From CBDCUE01 sp965222515 (lineage in GTDB: Bacteria; Pseudomonadota; Alphaproteobacteria; Rickettsiales; JABIRX01), in contig CBDCUE010000019.1 in NCBI GenBank assembly GCA_965222515.1, positions 110,095 to 174,094 on the forward strand: a DNA stretch of 64,000 bases, given 5' to 3'. Under the pieces are notes generated by a model. It saw only the letters and a program-made list of their open reading frames with translations, was not told where the DNA came from and did not search any database. The translations under genes were made by a program, and so were the position numbers. Of this stretch, positions 1 to 9,197 are shown piece by piece; positions within the stretch are counted from its first letter, which is position 1; each line of letters begins with the position of its first letter.

Positions 1-356
1 ACCATTATTTCATATTCCTTAATAACTTTTCCATTTTCTTTTATTTCAATACCCATTCCTACATATACACTTTTCACTTTATACCCCTTATGATTATATT
101 CTGCTACTTGCCATAATAATTTTCCTGTCTGTTTGCTGTAGCAAAAGAGATTTTCTCTTACTCGTTCTTCAGGAGTGGCATCTCTTGGTGAAATATTTTC
201 TATTTTCTTTCTTGCATAATAAGCTAAATTTAATGGACTAACTAAAAAGATTATTCTATCAGGTAATGCTATATATGATCTTATAGCAGTTTTAAAATCT
301 ACCTTAAATTTACCAAACTTTGCTATACTTCTATTTTTATTTAATTTGATGCTCAT
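1..356 (-). CDS. CDI-type immunity protein, copy A (partial, cut by window edge)
   Basis: This is the fourth and leftmost member of a tandem family. The reading frame is open from ATG at 356 to the window edge, about 118 codons, so the C-terminus lies outside. It begins MSIKLNKNRSIAKFGKFKV like its three neighbours and keeps the core LFCYSKQTGKLLWQVAEY. Relative to copy B it lacks two residues in the variable stretch around residues 50-65. The 'F-C-Y-x-K-x-x-G-K-L-L-W-Q' core resembles small cytoplasmic immunity proteins found downstream of polymorphic toxins, but I cannot name the family. Its position downstream of cdiA supports an immunity role, which is inferred rather than shown. Confidence 0.6.
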   Translation of the reverse strand, partial: MSIKLNKNRSIAKFGKFKVDFKTAIRSYIALPDRIIFLVSPLNLAYYARKKIENISPRDATPEERVRENLFCYSKQTGKLLWQVAEYNHKGYKVKSVYVGMGIEIKENGKVIKEYEIM

Positions 357-363
357 ATAATTT

Positions 364-563
364 TTATTGTAAAGGTTTTGTATTTAAATACCATTTAGAT
401 TCTATTTTTTGCAATATCTCTGTCTGTAGTCCTTCTCCTTGTCCAAAACTATTACTCCCTGCTCTTCCTGTTCTTATATCTCTATATTTTTAGGCAATTC
501 TACATCCGTTACCCATAATATAAATGTTCTTGCTGTTTTTTGCACAAATTTCTTTAAAAATTC
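364..563 (-). pseudogene. Toxin C-terminal tail remnant, unit A (frameshifted)
   Basis: Upstream of immunity copy A on the minus strand lies a copy of the toxin tail seen in the other units: RTGRAGSNSFGQGEGLQTEI, then a variable few residues, then EPKWYLNTKPLQ. Compared with units B and C this copy has 2 extra bases near 487-495, which shift the frame. It is a decaying fragment with no convincing start. Its end is 8 bases before the immunity gene start, the same spacing as in the other units. Confidence 0.5.
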
Positions 564-703
564 CTATTTCTAATAGATTATTTTAAAATAATAAAATTAT
601 CAACTTCTATTATGTTTAAATTTATTTTAATAGATCTTTTATATAAAATTCCTTTTATTATTTTATCCTCAAATTATCATTTTTTACCCATACTCACTTA
701 CTG

Positions 704-1207
704 CTATTTTGTCCAACCTATACAATCCAATATCTCTCCTGTATTTATGTCTATTAAATACTCAAAACCATTCTGTAATCCCGCACTAAATTCACATTTT
801 GATAAATCTAAATTAGGCTTATCTATCTCTATTTCATGTTTATCTACCATTATTGCATATCTCTTCACAACTTTTCCATTTTCTTTTATTTCAATAGCCA
901 TTCCTACATATACACTTTTCACTTTATACCCCTTATGATTATATTCTGCTACTTGCCATAATAATTTTCCTGTCTGTTTGCTGTAGCAAAAGAGATTTTC
1001 TCTTACTCGTTCTTCAGGAGTGGCTTCCTCTGGCATAAGTTCCCTTCCTGCTATTTTTTCTCTTTCATGAAAAGCTAAATTTAATGGATTAACTAAAAAG
1101 ATTATTCTATCAGGTAATGCTATATATGATCTTATAGCAGTTTTAAAATCTACCTTAAATTTACCAAACTTTGCTATACTTCTATTTTTATTTAATTTGA
1201 TGCTCAT
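704..1207 (-). CDS. CDI-type immunity protein, copy B
   Basis: A 167-residue soluble protein with no signal peptide or membrane segment. Compared with copies C and D it is nearly identical at both ends (MSIKLNKNRSIAKFGKFKV at the N-terminus, GEILDCIGWTK at the C-terminus), while residues ~20-72 vary. It has a two-residue insertion there (AGRELMPEE). The variable region would be the natural toxin-contact surface if this is an immunity protein. The gene belongs to an ~843-bp tandem unit that also carries a toxin-tail remnant. Function is inferred from position downstream of cdiA and from the array architecture known for CDI orphan modules; the exact family is not recognised. Confidence 0.7.
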   Translation of the reverse strand: MSIKLNKNRSIAKFGKFKVDFKTAIRSYIALPDRIIFLVNPLNLAFHEREKIAGRELMPEEATPEERVRENLFCYSKQTGKLLWQVAEYNHKGYKVKSVYVGMAIEIKENGKVVKRYAIMVDKHEIEIDKPNLDLSKCEFSAGLQNGFEYLIDINTGEILDCIGWTK

Positions 1208-1214
1208 ATAATTT

Positions 1215-1412
1215 TTATTGTAAAGGTTTTGTATTTAAATACCATTTAGGTTCTATTTCTTGCAATATCTCTGTCTGTAGTCCTTCTCCTTGTCCAAAAC
1301 TATTACTCCCTGCTCTTCCTGTTCTTATCTCTGTATTTTTAGGCAATTTTACATCCGTTACCCATAATATAAATGTTCTTGCTGTTTTTTGCACAGATTT
1401 CTTTAAAAATTC
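1215..1412 (-). pseudogene. Toxin C-terminal tail remnant, unit B
   Basis: A 65-codon open stretch bounded upstream by TAG. It reads ...TARTFILWVTDVKLPKNTEI, then the RTGRAGSNSFGQGEG tail and EPKWYLNTKPLQ, and ends 8 bases before immunity copy B. Only GTG or weaker starts are available. It shares its last ~45 residues with the longer orphan at 2901-3170 but has a different N-terminal part (FILWVTDV against RYITDV), as expected when CDI toxin tips recombine. It is probably a non-functional fragment. Confidence 0.5.
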
Positions 1413-1552
1413 CTATTTCTAATAGATTATTTTAAAATAATAAAATTATCAACTTCTATTATGTTTAAATTTATTTTAATAGATCTTTTATATAAAATTC
1501 CTTTTATTATTTTATCCTCAAATTATCATTTTTTACCCATACTCACTTACTG

Positions 1553-2050
1553 CTATTTTGTCCAACCTATACAATCCAATATCTCTCCTGTATTTATGTC
1601 TATTAAATACTTAAAACCATTCTGTAATCCCGCAATAAATTCACATTTTGATAAATCTAAATTAGGCTCATCTATCTCTATTTCATCTTTATCTACCATT
1701 ATTGCATATCTCTTCACAACTTTTCCATTTTCTTTTATATAAAATCTCATTCCTACATATACACTTTTCACTTTATACCCCTTATGATTATATTCTGCTA
1801 CTTGCCATAATAATTTTCCTGTCTGTTTGCTGTAGCAAAAGAGATTTTGATCTACTTCTTCTTCAGGAGTGGCATCGTCTGGTACAATATTTTCTATTTT
1901 TTCTCTTTCATGAAAAGCTAAATTTAACCAATTAACTAAAAAAAATATTCTATCAGGTAATTCTATATAAGATAATATTCTACTTTTAAAATCTACCTTA
2001 AATTTACCAAACTTTGCTATACTTCTATTTTTATTTAATTTGATGCTCAT
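1553..2050 (-). CDS. CDI-type immunity protein, copy C
   Basis: A 165-residue paralogue of copies B and D. The ends are conserved and the main differences lie at residues ~22-70 (SRILSYIELPDRIFFLVNWL) and ~108-112 (MRFYIKENG in place of MAIEIKENG). It is soluble, with no signal peptide. It starts at ATG 2050, which lies exactly 843 bases from the start of copy D and from that of copy B, showing recent tandem duplication followed by divergence. A role as immunity protein is inferred from context. Confidence 0.7.
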   Translation of the reverse strand: MSIKLNKNRSIAKFGKFKVDFKSRILSYIELPDRIFFLVNWLNLAFHEREKIENIVPDDATPEEEVDQNLFCYSKQTGKLLWQVAEYNHKGYKVKSVYVGMRFYIKENGKVVKRYAIMVDKDEIEIDEPNLDLSKCEFIAGLQNGFKYLIDINTGEILDCIGWTK

Positions 2051-2057
2051 ATAATTT

Positions 2058-2255
2058 TTATTGTAAAGGTTTTGTATTTAAATACCATTTAGGTTCTATT
2101 TCTTGCAATATCTCTGTCTGTAGTCCTTCTCCTTGTCCAAAACTATTACTCCCTGCTCTTCCTGTTCTTATCTCTCTATTTTTAGGCAATTTTACATCCG
2201 TTACCCATAATATAAATGTTCTTGCTGTTTTTTGCACAGATTTCTTTAAAAATTC
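2058..2255 (-). pseudogene. Toxin C-terminal tail remnant, unit C
   Basis: This has the same structure as the unit B fragment: an open stretch of about 65 codons ending in the RTGRAGSNSFGQGEG / EPKWYLNTKPLQ tail, 8 bases upstream of immunity copy C. There is no good start codon. It is best read as the retained 3' end of a displaced cdiA-CT module. Confidence 0.5.
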
Positions 2256-2395
2256 CTATTTCTAATAGATTATTTTAAAATAATGAAATTATCAACTTCT
2301 ATTATGTTTAAATTTATTTTAATAGATCTTTTATATAAAATTCCTTTTATTATTTTATCCTCAAATTATCATTTTTTACCCATACTCACTTACTG

Positions 2396-2893
2396 CTATT
2401 TTGTCCAACCTATACAATCCAATATCTCTCCTGTATCTATGTCTATTAAATACTCAAAACCATTCTGTAATCCCGCACTAAATTCACATTTTGATAAATC
2501 TAAATTAGGCTTATCTATCTCTATTTCATCTTTATCTACCATTATTGCATATCTCTTCACAACTTTTCCATTTTCTTTTATTTCAATAGCCATTCCTACA
2601 TATACACTATCTTCTTTATACCCCTTATGATTATATTCTGCTACTTGCCATAATAATTTTCCTGTCTGTTTGCTGTAGCAAAAGAGATTTTGATCTACTT
2701 CTTCTTCAGGAGTGGCATCTCTTGGTAAAATATTTTCTATTTTCTTTCTTGCATAATAAGCTAAATTTAATGGACTAACTAAAAAGATTATTCTATCAGG
2801 TAATGCTATATATGATCTTATAGCAGTTTTAAAATCTACCTTAAATTTACCAAACTTTGCTATACTTCTATTTTTATTTAATTTGATGCTCAT
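2396..2893 (-). CDS. CDI-type immunity protein, copy D (paired with the longest orphan toxin tail)
   Basis: A 165-residue member of the same family, lying 8 bases downstream of the orphan toxin-tail ORF at 2901-3170. It is the copy most likely to be a cognate partner of that tail. Copies A and D share the AYYARKKIEN version of the variable region, while B and C share FHEREKI, so two sub-types alternate in the array. It has no signal peptide or membrane segment. Function is inferred. Confidence 0.7.
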   Translation of the reverse strand: MSIKLNKNRSIAKFGKFKVDFKTAIRSYIALPDRIIFLVSPLNLAYYARKKIENILPRDATPEEEVDQNLFCYSKQTGKLLWQVAEYNHKGYKEDSVYVGMAIEIKENGKVVKRYAIMVDKDEIEIDKPNLDLSKCEFSAGLQNGFEYLIDIDTGEILDCIGWTK

Positions 2894-2900
2894 ATAATTT

Positions 2901-3170
2901 TTATTGTAAAGGTTTTGTATTTAAATACCATTTAGGTTCTATTTTGTCCAATATCTCTGTCTGTAGTCCTTCTCCTTGTCCAAAACTATTACTCCCTGCT
3001 CTTCCTGTTCTTATCTCTGTATTTTTAGGCAATTCTACATCCGTTATATATCTTGGAACCTCAGGTAATGCAAACTTATCTTTTATCTGCTTTGGACTCA
3101 ATCCTTCTATCTCACTTCTTTTCATTATCCAGTCTCCTTCTATGTTATTTTTCTCTTTTTTTCTATGCAC
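2901..3170 (-). CDS. Orphan polymorphic-toxin C-terminal domain (cdiA-CT-like fragment)
   Basis: An 89-residue ORF from GTG 3170. The stretch IEGDWIMKRSEIEGLSPKQ, then DKFALPEVPRYITDVELPKN, then RTGRAGSNSFGQGEG and a closing NTKPL, has the layout of the extreme C-terminus of bacterial polymorphic toxins (haemagglutinin/RHS type). I recognise the pattern but not a named family. It has no translation-start context or secretion signal of its own, so it is an orphan tip rather than a complete exoprotein. It starts 3 bases after the stop of the 53-codon ORF and ends 8 bases before immunity copy D. Orphan toxin/immunity pairs downstream of cdiI are a known feature of CDI loci and can recombine onto cdiA. 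Confidence 0.6.
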   Translation of the reverse strand: MHRKKEKNNIEGDWIMKRSEIEGLSPKQIKDKFALPEVPRYITDVELPKNTEIRTGRAGSNSFGQGEGLQTEILDKIEPKWYLNTKPLQ

Positions 3171-3172
3171 CC

Positions 3173-3334
3173 TTACATAAGATTTAAATCTTCCAAAAAA
3201 ATAAATATTTCTTTTTTTGTGAATAGTATTCTTTCCTTATAATCTATATAGTTTATAATATAATTTATATTAATTTTATTATTATTGTTTTTTATAGCTT
3301 TTAATATGAGCTTTTTAATTAAGTTATTATTCAT
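3173..3334 (-). CDS. Small ORF overlapping cdiA stop; candidate cognate immunity gene
   Basis: A 53-residue ORF starting inside the cdiA stop codon (TAATG overlap), beginning MNNNLIKKLILKAIKNNNN and ending FLEDLNLM. It is Lys/Asn/Ile rich with no signal peptide. In CDI systems the immunity gene sits directly downstream of cdiA and is often translationally coupled, so position makes this the first candidate for protection against the GENM-type tip of the adjacent cdiA. It is shorter than most known immunity proteins, and it could be a truncated version or a chance frame in AT-rich DNA. The family is not recognised. Confidence 0.5.
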   Translation of the reverse strand: MNNNLIKKLILKAIKNNNNKININYIINYIDYKERILFTKKEIFIFLEDLNLM

Positions 3335-6300
3335 TATTTTATAGATTTTGGTTTTATATTATTATTCTTTAATACATCTATTTCCATTTTATAAAATTTA
3401 CTTCTGCCTAATCTTGACTTATCTATACCAACATCATAAAAATCACTACTATTTTTAATTTCTTTTTTAATCCATCTTTTATTATTTTTTATCCAATTAT
3501 TTGGATTTTTAGATCTTGGTTTATAATATTTCCCTCCTATCTCTTTTGCAACTGGTATAACTCTTTCACTCATATTCTCTCCTATAACTATCTTTTTCTT
3601 ATTAGGACTATTGCCACTACTTCCACTGCCACCATTGTTTTTATATTTTTTCTGAAATGCTTTTTTTTCTATTGAGTGTTTTTTTGCTATATCCTCAGCA
3701 CTATCCGTCAGATCCATAATGTCTGTTTTTTGCCATTCTGCTCTCTCTGCTTTTTTCTTTCCTACCTTGCCTTTAATAAAATTAATTATACCATCACCTT
3801 GCCTAGATGCCTGTATTCCTGCACTCGCTACTCCTGGAACTATGGGGAATAAAACTCCTATTGTATCTAATATCAAACCTCCTGCATCTATTACTGCATC
3901 TTTGTATTTACTATTTCTTAAATTCTTATATAAACTTACACTTCCCATCGTCAAACTCGCAGCCTCCAAACCTGCCTCTAAATAATTATTATTATTCTCT
4001 CTGTCTTGATGATATAAAATAGATGATTTCACTGTTCCAACTGCTAAAGTCTTATTATTAAGCACTTTATACTCCTTATTCCAATCTGCACTTGTTCTTG
4101 TATTAGTATTCACATTGCCATTCGCAGCATTGTTATACTCCCAAACCTTCTGTGCATAATCTCCCCTCCTCTTCGCTACTACCTCATTTTCTTTATGCCC
4201 TTCAAAATTTGTTGTCTCGTGATATAGTTTGTTTATAACTTCCCCACTATCCGTCAAATCTGTTTTTGCTGTATTAATATTTGTTGTTTTTATTCCATTT
4301 CCTCCCGTTGCTTTCTCTCCTCCATTATATGAAAATGCTTCAGGAGCATTCTCTCCATCATTTTGATATAATATCACCTCTCCATCATGACCATCAGCAT
4401 TATTCGCATTTGCATCATCTACCGTTTTTTGTGCCGTTGCTTGAACTTCTTCTGGAGTATAGTTTGTCAAACCATTCATCTTATCCGTCGTCTCTTGATC
4501 TTTTTGTGTTGTTTCTATCCCATTCACTACACCCAAATTAATCTTCTTCTGATCTTTATAACTACTATCTTTTCCATTCAATCTTACATTATCATATGCC
4601 GCCGTTAAAAATGCTCCTGTCTTTGCATCATATTTATTAGTAAAATCTTGCATCGACTCTCCTGCTTTTTCTAACCCCGCTCCTTTCAACCCTGCTGTCG
4701 CTCCTCTTAAAATATTTGTATCCATTCTTATCCCATCCTTCGCTGCTTTTATTACATTCTTCGACAAACTTGCTAGTTGCTCTTTCATCTCATTTTTCCC
4801 CTTCTTACTAAACCATCTATTATCTACACTCACCTCAAAATCCAATGCTCCCGTTATCTTATCACTCCTTATCTCCTGACTCTTATTTATCTCTCTGTTT
4901 AATCCTGTTATTTCTTGCCCTAATTCTTCCTCTCCTGTCTTAACTTCAAATATTCCTGTTCTATTTCTTACTATCTTTCCTGACTTTGATTGATCTGCTA
5001 TCTTTATATTCCCTAATCCTATTGTTGATCTCGTTATCCCCTCTTTATCACTTCCTTTGTTTGTCATTGATATTGTACTTGTCCCTCCAATATTCACTCC
5101 AGAACCTTGTTGCTTGCTATAATGACTATCTTTTATATCCTCATATGTTAAACTTCCTGTTGATATATTTAAATTTCCTCCATCTGTTCCATCTACTTTC
5201 TTGTTTGCTATCTCCCCCCCTTTTATATGTGTATTTCCTTCTGCTTTTACTGATACACTTCTTCTCCCTATTATACTTGTTTGATTATCTACCCATGTTC
5301 TATCACTATATCCATTTGAACTACTAAATCCTCCACTTAATCCACCACTTCCTCCTCCTAAACTTATACTCATCCCTCTATTACTACTATAACTTCTATT
5401 CTGCTTACTCTCTATTGTTAAATCATTCCCCACTTCCAAATCTACCTCTCCTGCTTCCACATTCGCTCCACTAAGCTTCGTATCATTACCACTTTTGATC
5501 TTTATCTTCCCTCCTGTCCCCAAAAAACTATTATTATAACTCGTGCTATTTGACTTCGCTGAACTATTTCCATATCCTCCACTAAAACTATTCCCATTTG
5601 TTCCAAAACTATAACTCAAATTTATCTCCTCACTAGACTCTTTCATTCGACTACTATCCTCACTTGCCATTATCAACACATTCTCCTTCGCATCTATCTC
5701 TATATCTCCCTCATCACTCATCAAATTACTTCCTTTCACTGTTACATTATTTCCCTTTATACTCGTATTACCTCCAACAACAAAATTACTCTCCCTATTA
5801 CTCACACTACTACTTGTCGTTGTTGATTTTGTCCCCTTCATCTCTACTTTTGCATCCGCATAAAATCCTCCACTTCCTCCACTTTTTCCAGCATTCGCCG
5901 CACTCAGTACCATAGACACCTTCGCCTGAACCAAATTCGCAGACGCCATCGCAACATTCATCTTCGCATCATCAACCGCTCCTTGACTCGCCTTCCCCTC
6001 CTTCTGCAATTTCCTCATCTCTACCAAATTATCCCTCGCATCCTTCACCGCCTCTCCTGCCTTCACCAAATCATCCGCTGCATACCCAGCATCAACATAA
6101 GCATTACCAACTCCAACACTCACTCTTATATTTACCTCCTCCTCCTCTCTCTTATATTCCTTTGTATTCTCTCCACTAACTATACTCACATTTCCATCCC
6201 TCGACTCAACATTCGCATCTCCTCCTACCAACACATCACTCCCCACTACATCTATATCATTCTCACTCAACATTCTTAAATTACCTCCTACACTTATACT

Positions 6301-8799
6301 ACTTCCTACATACGTCCCTGTCGTCGTTGACTCCTCAACCTTGTGATAATTTGAATTCTGTCCAGCTGACATCCTTCCCCTCTCAACCTTAAAATCAAAA
6401 CTATCAAAACTCGTACTCTCATCTATCTCAGTTACTGTTTTTGTATCCAATGCACCTCCTATCAATATACCCACATTCTTATTAGTGATTATCTTACCTT
6501 CATCATCCTCCCACTCTCCCGCCTGCATCACCATATCTCCTCCACTACTCAAACTACTCGCTATCACACTCATATTTCCTCCACTCTTCAACAACAAATC
6601 ATCTCCACTACCTATCTCACTACCTTTCTGATTATGATTCTCCTCCTCCCTACTTTTTTTACTCTTTCCTACATCACTACCAAAAAAACCCTCCTTCTCC
6701 TTACTCGTATAACTCCTATCATAATCCACACTACTCAACACATTTATCTTATTCTTAGCCAATACCTTTCCCTCTCCTGCTATCTCTACATTACTACCAT
6801 ATATTGTTATATTATTCTTACTCCTTATCTTTCCATCTCCTCCTACCTTTATATTGCTACTTTGATTAATACCACTCTCACTCTCACTCGTCCACGTTAT
6901 ATCCCTTCTTCCTCTACTCCTCTTCTGCGTACTCACTGTCTTACTCTTTGATATATCCTTCACTGACAACACATTAAAACTTCCTACAGTCTCAACATCC
7001 ATACTTCCAGATACTTCTATATCACTACCCCTCACCATTACATCACCTCCACTCTCTATCACCAAATGTCCTTTTTTATCTCCTGTTCCTATATTTATCT
7101 TACTACCTATATTTCTCAAATTATATGTTTCTGTATAATTCTTACTATCTCCACTTCTACTAGCACTCTCCAGTACAATACTACTTATCTCTACATCTCC
7201 CTCAGCCTTTATATAAGACGATTCCCTAGCCTCTATATCAGCACTCATATTCCTAAAATCTCCTCCTGCCTTTATCACCACATTATCCCCTGTTATAGAT
7301 GCTCTATTATCTATCACATCTCTATAATTCTCTCCTTGTCCTTCTCTTCTCACCAAACTCTCACTCACTATATCTCCTCCTGCTATCAATGAAACCGTCG
7401 ATGCTTTAGATTCTAAGCTACCTGTGTTTTTTATACTTCCTTCCTTTGCTTCAAACCCTAAATATCCATTTGATGATATAAAAAAACTATCATTCTCTAT
7501 ATCTCCTTTTTTAGATATAAATGACATTCCTCCTCCACTTCTTATATCACTCACATTCAAATCTATATCTCCTACACTACTCACATTTATATTATTTCCT
7601 GCACTTATTCTAGCTTCACTAACATTCCTACCACCTACCTTCTTAACAACATTTATCACCTCATCTCCATTACCATCAATCATACTAAATAATGCATCCT
7701 CCACCTCCTTATCCAATCTTGACAAATTACTTATATTCACAAACTCACTTCCATATATATCCACATCTCCTCTTTTTTCAGTACCTTCTTGGTTCGCTTT
7801 TCTCTTCTTCTGTGCTGTAGTTTCTTCTAAAATAGACCTTCCCTGGTATCTTGCTTTTTTATCTTTTATACCTGCTCTAATATCCGTATTTACCAAATCA
7901 ACCCTTTTTCCCCTTATCATCAAATTATTACCCGCAACTATATTACTATCCCTACTTGCTACCTCCTCTCCACTCAAAAATATATTATTTCCTGCATATA
8001 TTCCTACCTTCTCCTCATCCTTGATTCTCGCCTTGCTCTGCTTCGATAAATATAATTTAGGTGCCAATACTCTATATTTTCTACCATTCACTAACACATC
8101 ACTCTCAACCAACCACATCACATCCTTCTCCAATCCATCCCTCTCCTCCTTACTCAACTCCTCTCCCACCCTATCACTCATACCCATGTTCTCAAGCAAC
8201 TCAGCCGCATTATCATACAACTTCTTCATAAGCTCCATGTTACTCCTCGTCTTATTACTCGCCATCAAACTCCTCTCCATTCCCAACCTCCTTATCTCCC
8301 TATCAAACCTCTTCTTCTCATAATAACTATCTCCCATCATCACACGCTCATCTTCCACATCTATTCCTGCCCTCCTCAAAAAATACATACTTCCATAATA
8401 TTTCTTACTATCAGTAAACTCCAACCTACTCTCTATTAAATAATTTATCTTCTTACCACCTGATCTACCTTCTTTCTTACTATTCTTACTATTCTTACTA
8501 TTCTCATTATTTATTCTATATAAATTATTATTTAATCCAACTATATCATCATCACCTAACCCTATTCCTCCATCTTGCAATAACTCATTCAACCTATCCT
8601 CTTTAACTACATCATTAAACACACCATTTACAGCTGTCTCCTGATCCGTTATTGTCGTTGTTTTCTTTATCTTATATACAAAAAAACCCTTCTTGTTCCT
8701 CTCCAATGAAAAACTAGTGTTTACCGTTCTTACCGCCTCGTTTATATTCTTATTTGCATTGTTACTAACATTACCTGTTATTGCTAAGTTTCCATTCAC
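3334..8799 (-). CDS. cdiA: CdiA/FHA-type exoprotein, 3' part (repeat stalk, pre-toxin region, toxin tip)
   Basis: An 1821-residue ORF from GTG 8799. The frame actually stays open ~40 codons further upstream to a stop near 8910, so this is the 3' part of a longer gene, not an independent start. Residues ~250-1300 are Ser/Gly/Asn-rich beta-helical repeats of filamentous haemagglutinin type (GGDVMVRGSDIEVSGS, SSLSSGGDMVMQAG). A low-repeat region with KLYHETTNFEGH follows. About residues 1636-1668 form a hydrophobic pre-toxin segment (DAGGLILDTIGVLFPIVPG, then AGIQASRQGDG). The tip from ~1735 reads GENMSERVIPVAKEIGGKYY, NKRWIKKEIK, FYDVGIDKSR and SKFYKMEIDVL, a toxin pattern I have seen at the ends of unrelated polymorphic toxins; its activity is not known to me. 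The likely role is delivery of the tip into neighbouring cells, exported by the divergent cdiB product, if the two parts can still be joined. Confidence 0.8.
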   Translation of the reverse strand: MNGNLAITGNVSNNANKNINEAVRTVNTSFSLERNKKGFFVYKIKKTTTITDQETAVNGVFNDVVKEDRLNELLQDGGIGLGDDDIVGLNNNLYRINNENSKNSKNSKKEGRSGGKKINYLIESRLEFTDSKKYYGSMYFLRRAGIDVEDERVMMGDSYYEKKRFDREIRRLGMERSLMASNKTRSNMELMKKLYDNAAELLENMGMSDRVGEELSKEERDGLEKDVMWLVESDVLVNGRKYRVLAPKLYLSKQSKARIKDEEKVGIYAGNNIFLSGEEVASRDSNIVAGNNLMIRGKRVDLVNTDIRAGIKDKKARYQGRSILEETTAQKKRKANQEGTEKRGDVDIYGSEFVNISNLSRLDKEVEDALFSMIDGNGDEVINVVKKVGGRNVSEARISAGNNINVSSVGDIDLNVSDIRSGGGMSFISKKGDIENDSFFISSNGYLGFEAKEGSIKNTGSLESKASTVSLIAGGDIVSESLVRREGQGENYRDVIDNRASITGDNVVIKAGGDFRNMSADIEARESSYIKAEGDVEISSIVLESASRSGDSKNYTETYNLRNIGSKINIGTGDKKGHLVIESGGDVMVRGSDIEVSGSMDVETVGSFNVLSVKDISKSKTVSTQKRSRGRRDITWTSESESGINQSSNIKVGGDGKIRSKNNITIYGSNVEIAGEGKVLAKNKINVLSSVDYDRSYTSKEKEGFFGSDVGKSKKSREEENHNQKGSEIGSGDDLLLKSGGNMSVIASSLSSGGDMVMQAGEWEDDEGKIITNKNVGILIGGALDTKTVTEIDESTSFDSFDFKVERGRMSAGQNSNYHKVEESTTTGTYVGSSISVGGNLRMLSENDIDVVGSDVLVGGDANVESRDGNVSIVSGENTKEYKREEEEVNIRVSVGVGNAYVDAGYAADDLVKAGEAVKDARDNLVEMRKLQKEGKASQGAVDDAKMNVAMASANLVQAKVSMVLSAANAGKSGGSGGFYADAKVEMKGTKSTTTSSSVSNRESNFVVGGNTSIKGNNVTVKGSNLMSDEGDIEIDAKENVLIMASEDSSRMKESSEEINLSYSFGTNGNSFSGGYGNSSAKSNSTSYNNSFLGTGGKIKIKSGNDTKLSGANVEAGEVDLEVGNDLTIESKQNRSYSSNRGMSISLGGGSGGLSGGFSSSNGYSDRTWVDNQTSIIGRRSVSVKAEGNTHIKGGEIANKKVDGTDGGNLNISTGSLTYEDIKDSHYSKQQGSGVNIGGTSTISMTNKGSDKEGITRSTIGLGNIKIADQSKSGKIVRNRTGIFEVKTGEEELGQEITGLNREINKSQEIRSDKITGALDFEVSVDNRWFSKKGKNEMKEQLASLSKNVIKAAKDGIRMDTNILRGATAGLKGAGLEKAGESMQDFTNKYDAKTGAFLTAAYDNVRLNGKDSSYKDQKKINLGVVNGIETTQKDQETTDKMNGLTNYTPEEVQATAQKTVDDANANNADGHDGEVILYQNDGENAPEAFSYNGGEKATGGNGIKTTNINTAKTDLTDSGEVINKLYHETTNFEGHKENEVVAKRRGDYAQKVWEYNNAANGNVNTNTRTSADWNKEYKVLNNKTLAVGTVKSSILYHQDRENNNNYLEAGLEAASLTMGSVSLYKNLRNSKYKDAVIDAGGLILDTIGVLFPIVPGVASAGIQASRQGDGIINFIKGKVGKKKAERAEWQKTDIMDLTDSAEDIAKKHSIEKKAFQKKYKNNGGSGSSGNSPNKKKIVIGENMSERVIPVAKEIGGKYYKPRSKNPNNWIKNNKRWIKKEIKNSSDFYDVGIDKSRLGRSKFYKMEIDVLKNNNIKPKSIK

Positions 8800-9140
8800 T
8801 GCTTTGATTTGGGCTGTCTCTAAAGCTGAATATATTACATTGTAAATTGTGAAAATGATATTTTTAAAATATCTTTTGGAAAGAATTAATTTTTTATTAT
8901 ATGCTAATTCTCTTTATTCTATAAGTTTTTGCTATATCATTGTAACCCTACCATCTTGCTTATTCAACCTATCTAACCCTTTTATTATTGTCGTTGTTTT
9001 CTTTAGTATGTTCCTCTATAGTGTTTACCGTTCTTACGTTTATATTCTTATTTGCATTGTAACAACCTGTTATTGCTAAGTTTCCATTCACTGCTTTATT
9101 TGGGCTGTCTCTGCTGAATATATTATTGTATTGTATGAAC
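8650..9140. repeat. Degenerate direct duplication breaking cdiA
   Basis: The segment ~8975-9140 repeats ~8650-8840 in the same orientation. Shared landmarks are ttattgtcgttgttttcttt, gtgtttaccgttctta, tatattcttatttgcattgt, and ttgctaagtttccattcact followed by tttgggctgtctct. The left-hand (toxin-side) copy is longer and coding. The other copy has lost many short pieces (for example 'gcctc', 'cta', 'aaa'), giving frameshifts. Translated on the minus strand, the end of the 5' cdiA part runs, after one frame change, into VNNLQKVYRDTIIKGLDVIT... SAETAQIK, which matches SALETAQIKAVNGN of the 3' part. The split therefore arose by duplication and decay inside one gene. Confidence 0.65.
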
Positions 9141-9197
9141 CATATCTATTATCATCTATGATGTAGTTTTTGCTTGTAATTACATCTAACCCTTTTA
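8910..9197 (-). other. Inter-ORF gap inside cdiA, no intact reading frame
   Basis: About 290 bases separate the stop of the cdiA 5' part (9198) from the open frame of the 3' part (which starts near 8910). The content is the decayed copy described in the repeat entry plus a stretch of frameshifted cdiA coding sequence. I see no promoter, RNA gene or alternative coding frame of convincing quality. Confidence 0.55.

Noticed and set aside
2901..3170. Assignment of the orphan tail to the TNT (NAD glycohydrolase) family because of its FGQG run
   Set aside because: The residues around it do not follow the TNT pattern as I know it; left unnamed.
4281..9079. Many plus-strand ORFs opposite cdiA rich in Leu, Ser, Pro and Tyr
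   Set aside because: They are complements of Gly/Ser/Asn-rich repeat codons on the minus strand, have no start context and resemble no family.
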